Part shown: positions 60,473-64,000 of the stretch, one piece after another | Numbering within the stretch: the first letter of the stretch is position 1 | Layout: every line of letters begins with the position of its first letter | Assembly (NCBI RefSeq): GCF_000266945.1 | Contig: NC_018025.1 | Coordinates: 1,612,001-1,676,000, forward strand | Reading direction: 5' to 3' | Source of the DNA: Desulfomonile tiedjei DSM 6799 | GTDB taxonomy: Bacteria > Desulfobacterota > Desulfomonilia > Desulfomonilales > Desulfomonilaceae | DNA length: 64,000 nucleotides | The notes under the pieces: generated by a model | What the model saw: the letters and a program-made list of their open reading frames with translations, nothing else | Told to the model about the DNA's origin: nothing | Databases searched by the model: none | Made by a program: the position numbers and the translations under genes

Positions 60473-61531
60473 TCAAGCTTCCGGATCGTCACGGAAGAGT
60501 GTTTCCTGGTTGTTGAACTGTCGTTTGTGTTTCAGGTGTTCGTACGCCCTTCTTGTTGCCACTCGGCCTCTCGGAGTCCGATCGACGAATCCTTCCTTCA
60601 CCAGGTACGGCTCATACACGTCTTCCAGGGTGTCACGCTCTTCTCCCACTGCTGCGGCAAGGGTATCGATGCCGACCGGACCTCCATCGAATTTCAGGAT
60701 GATGGTCTCGAGAAATTTTCTGTCCATCGCATCGAGTCCCACGTGGTCCACGTCGAGCATATCCAAAGATTTCATAGCAATATCTTTGGTAATTCTGCCG
60801 TCCCCCAAGACCTGAGCGAAATCCCTGACCCTTCTGGTGAGCCGGTTCGCAACGCGAGGGGTGGCTCTCGATCTGCTCGCAATTTCTCGAGCGCCCTGTT
60901 CTTCTATTTCCACATTCAAGATGAGAGCCGATCGCGAAACAATGGACGCGAGCTCTTCCACGGAGTAAAAATTCAGGTGGAACAATATGCCGAACCGGTC
61001 CCTCAGCGGATTTGTCAGGAGACCGCTCCTCGTCGTTGCTCCCACGAGTGTGAAAGGAGCGATATCGATCTTGATGCTCCGGGCACTCGGTCCCTGGCCG
61101 ATGATGATGTCGAGCTTGAAATCCTCCATTGCCGGGTAGAGGATCTCTTCCACCACGGGTGAGAGCCTGTGGATTTCATCGATAAAGAGGACGTCCCGAG
61201 ATTCGAGATTCGTCAGGATGGCGGCCAAATCGCCAGCCTTTTCGATTACCGGTCCGGACGTGGTGCGAATCTGGACCCCCATCTCCTGGGCTATAATATG
61301 GGCCAGCGTGGTTTTTCCCAATCCGGGCGGTCCGTGAAACAAAATGTGGTCGAGCGCTTCTTCCCTGTTGAGAGCCGCACGGATGAATACCGAAAGGTTT
61401 TCTTTGATCTTGGGCTGACCGACATAGTCCACCAGCGTGCGAGGTCGTAGGGTTCGATCCGTTTCAATGTCGCCATTTTCAGGTCGACCGTTGAGCAGAC
61501 GATTCATTTTCTTTTCTTGATCTGAAGCCAT
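60473..61531 (-). CDS. ruvB: Holliday junction branch migration ATPase RuvB
   Basis: 352 residues from ATG 61531, the usual length; the open frame extends to 61708 but without conservation. [19 protein letters not shown], Walker [16 protein letters not shown], Walker [31 protein letters not shown] and C-terminal [17 protein letters not shown] are all present. It is the motor that drives RuvA-bound Holliday junctions. RuvA and RuvC genes are not in the window. Confidence 0.95.
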   Translation of the reverse strand: MASDQEKKMNRLLNGRPENGDIETDRTLRPRTLVDYVGQPKIKENLSVFIRAALNREEALDHILFHGPPGLGKTTLAHIIAQEMGVQIRTTSGPVIEKAGDLAAILTNLESRDVLFIDEIHRLSPVVEEILYPAMEDFKLDIIIGQGPSARSIKIDIAPFTLVGATTRSGLLTNPLRDRFGILFHLNFYSVEELASIVSRSALILNVEIEEQGAREIASRSRATPRVANRLTRRVRDFAQVLGDGRITKDIAMKSLDMLDVDHVGLDAMDRKFLETIILKFDGGPVGIDTLAAAVGEERDTLEDVYEPYLVKEGFVDRTPRGRVATRRAYEHLKHKRQFNNQETLFRDDPEA

Positions 61532-61717
61532 ATCTCTGATCTTCTGGTGAACCATTTCAGGAAACGCGGACGAATGGTTCAAGTGAGTGTCAGTGAGATA
61601 TAACACATATCCTAAAAAATCGAAGATGTCATTTACTCGGCCCTGTCCTCCACCGAGGAAGACACAATTCCGTATCTGGTCAAAAAACCAATGCAAAGCT
61701 AAAGTCATTCGTGGGTA

Positions 61718-61803
61718 AAATCCCTCCTACCCCCCTTATAAAAGGGGGGTAAAGAAGCAGCGTACAATTCCCCCCTTATTAAAGGGGGGTTAGAGAGGAT
61801 TTA
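61718..61803. repeat. C/G-tract palindromic repeat
   Basis: AATCCCTCCTACCCCCC, TTATAAAAGGGGGG, CCCCCCTTATTAAAGGGGGG and GAGAGGATTT. Same family as 20233-20342. It lies upstream of ruvB and of the yebC promoter. Confidence 0.75.
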
Positions 61804-61880
61804 TGAAGTCGGAGGCTCCATGATCGGGAGAAAAGGTTTTCTCTACCCCTTATAACTGAATGGTTACAAACCAATCCTAT

Positions 61881-61915
61881 TTGCATTTTCCAGTGGAAAT
61901 CCGGTATAGTATAAT
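61881..61915 (+). promoter_or_regulatory. Promoter of yebC
   Basis: TTGCAT (61881-61886) is followed after 18 bp by TATAGT (61905-61910); a perfect TATAAT overlaps at 61910-61915. The transcript would have a leader of about 190 nt with a small CCCCG/CGGGA hairpin near 61980. No known riboswitch is recognised in it. Confidence 0.6.
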
Positions 61916-62115
61916 TACGGAGTAGTTTGCTGGATCGTTACGGCGTGTAATAGTGCCATTCCACGCGGTTAGCGCTCATCCCCGTTTTGCGGGAGAACAA
62001 ACTCTTGAGTGCAGGAGAAAGATATATTAAGAAATCGATACGGATCCGGTTTAACACTGGTCGGACGTCAACTCGGCAATTCAATAAGAGTAACGATATA
62101 TCGGGAGGATAGTGT

Positions 62116-62865
62116 ATGTCAGGTCACAATAAGTGGAGCACCATCAAGCACAAAAAGGGTGCCGCGGATGCAAAACGGGGAAAAATGTTCTCCAAGCTCA
62201 TTAAAGAAATCACTATTGCGGCCCGCATGGGAGGCGGCGATCCCGAAGGCAATCCGCGGCTTCGGACGGCAGTCCTCGCGGCTCGTGGCGCAAATATGCC
62301 GAAGGACAACGTTGAACGTGCGATCAAGAGAGGAACCGGGGAGATTGAAGGCGCAAATTACGAGGAAATAAATTACGAGGGATACGGTCCGGGAGGAGTC
62401 GCGGTGTTGCTGGAAGCCCTGACGGACAACAAGAATCGCACGGTAGCGGAAATTCGGCATATTTTCGATAAGTACAACGGAAACCTCGGGGAGTCGGGCT
62501 GCGTGGCCTGGATGTTCGACAAAAAGGGAATCATTGAGGTCGGCGCACAGGGTCTCAGTGAAGACGAGGTCATGGAATTGGCATTGGAGCACGGTGCTCA
62601 GGATGTAAAACAGGATGGGGACGTTTTTGAGATAAGCTCAGACCCGGGCGACTTTGAAACAGTCCGCAAAGCGGTGGAAGAAAAAGGCTGGAAAATCGAG
62701 CTTGCCGAGATAACCATGATTCCCCAAAACACGATTAAACTCGAAGGTAAGAAAGCAGAGCAAATGCTCAAGATGATGGACGCCCTTGACGACCATGATG
62801 ACCTGCAGAGGGTGTTCGCGAACTTCGACATTTCAGAGGAAGATATGCTCAAAGCTTCGGCCTAG
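62116..62865 (+). CDS. yebC: YebC/PmpR-type protein (DUF28)
   Basis: 249 residues, GGGAGG before the ATG. It starts [20 protein letters not shown], continues [20 protein letters not shown] and [17 protein letters not shown], and has [19 protein letters not shown], the signature of the YebC/PmpR/TACO1 family. Members act as regulators or help ribosomes translate proline-rich stretches. Full length and well conserved. In many proteobacteria it lies near ruvABC, as it does here (divergent from ruvB). Confidence 0.95.
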   Translation: MSGHNKWSTIKHKKGAADAKRGKMFSKLIKEITIAARMGGGDPEGNPRLRTAVLAARGANMPKDNVERAIKRGTGEIEGANYEEINYEGYGPGGVAVLLEALTDNKNRTVAEIRHIFDKYNGNLGESGCVAWMFDKKGIIEVGAQGLSEDEVMELALEHGAQDVKQDGDVFEISSDPGDFETVRKAVEEKGWKIELAEITMIPQNTIKLEGKKAEQMLKMMDALDDHDDLQRVFANFDISEEDMLKASA

Positions 62866-62928
62866 GCCGCGGCCAGGGTAGGGCAGGCCTCCGGAGCGAA
62901 AGAATCGCTCTCCTCAAAGGAATCTACT

Positions 62929-63450
62929 ATGGAACGAAAACGAGAAATTCAGGGAAAAGAGTTTATTCAGGACGTGCGTTCAGACATGTCTCGCGAAGAT
63001 CTCATGAAGAAATACAAGTTGAGTTCAGTAGGATTCCAAAGCGTCCTGAGGAAGCTCGTGAAAGCCAGGCTTCTGTCCAAAGACGAAGTGCGCGGCCGTG
63101 GCTGGTCGTATAAAGCCGCATCGTCCGAAGACGAGCTGAGGAAGTACTCCAGGACAGAGGTAAAATTCCCTCTGGTGGTTTGTCCTGCGGATAATCCGCA
63201 GGAGAAGGGCTTCGTTCGGGACATATCTCCGCGCGGCTTATCCGTTGAAGGCGTGAACGCGTCCGTAGGCGAATCGAAAAAGCTCCGAGTCAGATCCAAT
63301 GAACTCGCGGATTCAGGCACCTTTGAATTTCAGGTAAAGTGCAAGTGGATTGAGGAAAATGAATCTGATGACGAAAAGATAGCCGGATTTGAAATCACCA
63401 GTATTTCCACGGGTGCATTCAAAGAATTGGAAAAGATCAGGGAACGTTGA
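62929..63450 (+). CDS. PilZ protein with N-terminal HTH-like domain
   Basis: 173 residues, AAAGGA before the ATG. Residues 9-55 are a short helical domain: FIQDVRSDMSREDLMKKYKL, then SSVGFQSVLRKLVKARLLSK. Residues 72-170 are a PilZ-type barrel with FVRDISPRGLSVEGV as the (D/N)xSxxG motif; the RxxxR motif is weak (RKYSRTEVK). The same two-domain layout occurs in the convergent gene, so they are paralogs. It follows yebC by 63 bp. Confidence 0.85.
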   Translation: MERKREIQGKEFIQDVRSDMSREDLMKKYKLSSVGFQSVLRKLVKARLLSKDEVRGRGWSYKAASSEDELRKYSRTEVKFPLVVCPADNPQEKGFVRDISPRGLSVEGVNASVGESKKLRVRSNELADSGTFEFQVKCKWIEENESDDEKIAGFEITSISTGAFKELEKIRER

Positions 63451-63988
63451 GCCTCATTCCCAGGGTGAGGAGCCTTATAAGATTTCGCAGTTCACGTAGA
63501 TCTGCAGCTTCTATTGCCGAAATCCGGAATCCGGCCACAGGCCTTGCTTCAGGTCCTTCTTCACAAAACCACCTGCATTCGACGTGAACGGTAATTTCCG
63601 AAGCAATTTGCTCTTTTCTCGGCAGCAGGATCAATGTCTTCGCATCTCCGGGTTCCGACCTGATTCCGCACACCCGCATGCCTTTATCGCTGAGATCGAA
63701 TACCCACCCTCGTGATTGCGGGTTATCCGCTTCCCGAACAGAAATGAGCGGGGCAAGCAGGTAGCGCGGCAATCCTCTCCTGAAATCCGTTTCTATGGTT
63801 TCATCGAGCATAATGGGCCGAACGTACACTTCTGCTCCACTCATCCGCTTTTCTTCAAGTATCCTGTAAAAAAGCGCTCTTAGCGATTTGGTGGAAAGCC
63901 GATACTTTTCCATTAGCTCCGAATCGATGAAACCGGAGCGCACATCCTGAACGAACTCAACAACAAGTGTTTCCGGAATTTCTGTCAT
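63437..63988 (-). CDS. PilZ protein paralog, convergent and overlapping
   Basis: 183 residues. The N-terminal domain reads FVQDVRSGFIDSELMEKYRL and STKSLRALFYRILEEKRMSG, clearly homologous to the neighbouring gene. The PilZ-type domain has DNPQSRGWVFDLSDKGMRV, with DLSDKG as the (D/N)xSxxG motif, and CRWFCEEG. The 3' ends of the two genes overlap by 14 bp tail to tail. The start is 13 bp from the window edge, so upstream context is not visible. Confidence 0.85.
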   Translation of the reverse strand: MTEIPETLVVEFVQDVRSGFIDSELMEKYRLSTKSLRALFYRILEEKRMSGAEVYVRPIMLDETIETDFRRGLPRYLLAPLISVREADNPQSRGWVFDLSDKGMRVCGIRSEPGDAKTLILLPRKEQIASEITVHVECRWFCEEGPEARPVAGFRISAIEAADLRELRNLIRLLTLGMRLNVP

Positions 63989-64000
63989 TGGACTTCGCTC

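Noticed and set aside
61920-62115. Possible riboswitch in the yebC leader
   Set aside because: Only one short hairpin is evident and no known aptamer consensus was recognised.

Overview
The window looks like the chromosome of a strictly anaerobic deltaproteobacterium of the sulfur-metabolising, dehalogenating kind. The gene content recalls Desulfomonile, but this rests on gene content alone because no database search was possible. Supporting signs are a corrinoid/Fe-S reductive dehalogenase cluster, a Mo-bisPGD thiosulfate/polysulfide-type reductase linked to YeeE/YedE sulfur importers, a quinol-cytochrome b6/Rieske pair, an MglA-type GTPase with Roadblock and PATAN (DUF4388) proteins, many PilZ, GAF, PAS and sigma-54 signalling proteins, and beta-oxidation enzymes. 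No rRNA, tRNA or CRISPR array was found.

Layout. 0.4-0.9 kb: exported VOC-fold protein. 1.0-2.7 kb: a MITE-like palindromic repeat split by an IS110-type element (copy 1, broken transposase). 2.8-3.8 kb: Trp-rich LEPR-type CAP-domain protein. 4.2-13.6 kb (minus): thiolase, then (after a second MITE/IS110 insertion, copy 2 intact) a LivFGHMK-type ABC importer with an acyl-CoA synthetase embedded in the operon. 14.5-15.7 kb: acyl-CoA dehydrogenase. 15.8-17.3 kb: four small YqjD/YqjE-like envelope-stress proteins. 17.6-19.0 kb: repeat-rich region with one small ORF. 19.0-20.1 kb: cytochrome b6 and Rieske protein. 20.6-26.7 kb: sulfur-compound reductase operon. 27.4-28.8 kb: second Trp-rich LEPR protein. 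29.2-29.9 kb: DUF2975/XRE pair. 30.6-40.8 kb (minus): thiL, lpxL-like acyltransferase, FHA-GAF-cyclase, PilZ protein, a repeat-motif scaffold, MglA-like GTPase, Roadblock protein and a four-PATAN HEAT protein. 41.0-50.2 kb: TPR lipoprotein, two sensor kinases, tandem HIT proteins, Ycf46-like AAA ATPase. 50.5-52.8 kb: orphan DppD-like ATPase, SlyD-like FKBP, DUF559 nuclease embedded in C/G-tract palindromes. 53.0-58.1 kb: rdhA, rdhB-like, napG-like and napH-like genes divergent from a sigma-54 activator. 58.4-62.9 kb: mutL, ruvB, yebC. 62.9-64.0 kb: two overlapping convergent PilZ paralogs.

How parts work together. The importer, CoA ligase, thiolase and acyl-CoA dehydrogenase suggest uptake, activation and beta-oxidation of a carboxylic acid. 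The sulfur operon couples import of a sulfur oxyanion or sulfide species to a periplasmic molybdoenzyme fed from the quinone pool by an NrfD subunit. The rdh operon has a near-consensus sigma-54 promoter and two perfect dyads in the divergent control region, matching the sigma-54 activator next door.

The most striking signal is that the IS110 element's 5' non-coding region contains, in order, short guides matching both sides of its own insertion site and both of its own ends. This is the layout of a bridge RNA. Both copies sit at the same position of a dispersed MITE palindrome, so the element appears to be programmed to hit a host repeat. A second candidate for an undescribed system is the GTPase/Roadblock/scaffold/PATAN island at 32.7-40.8 kb.
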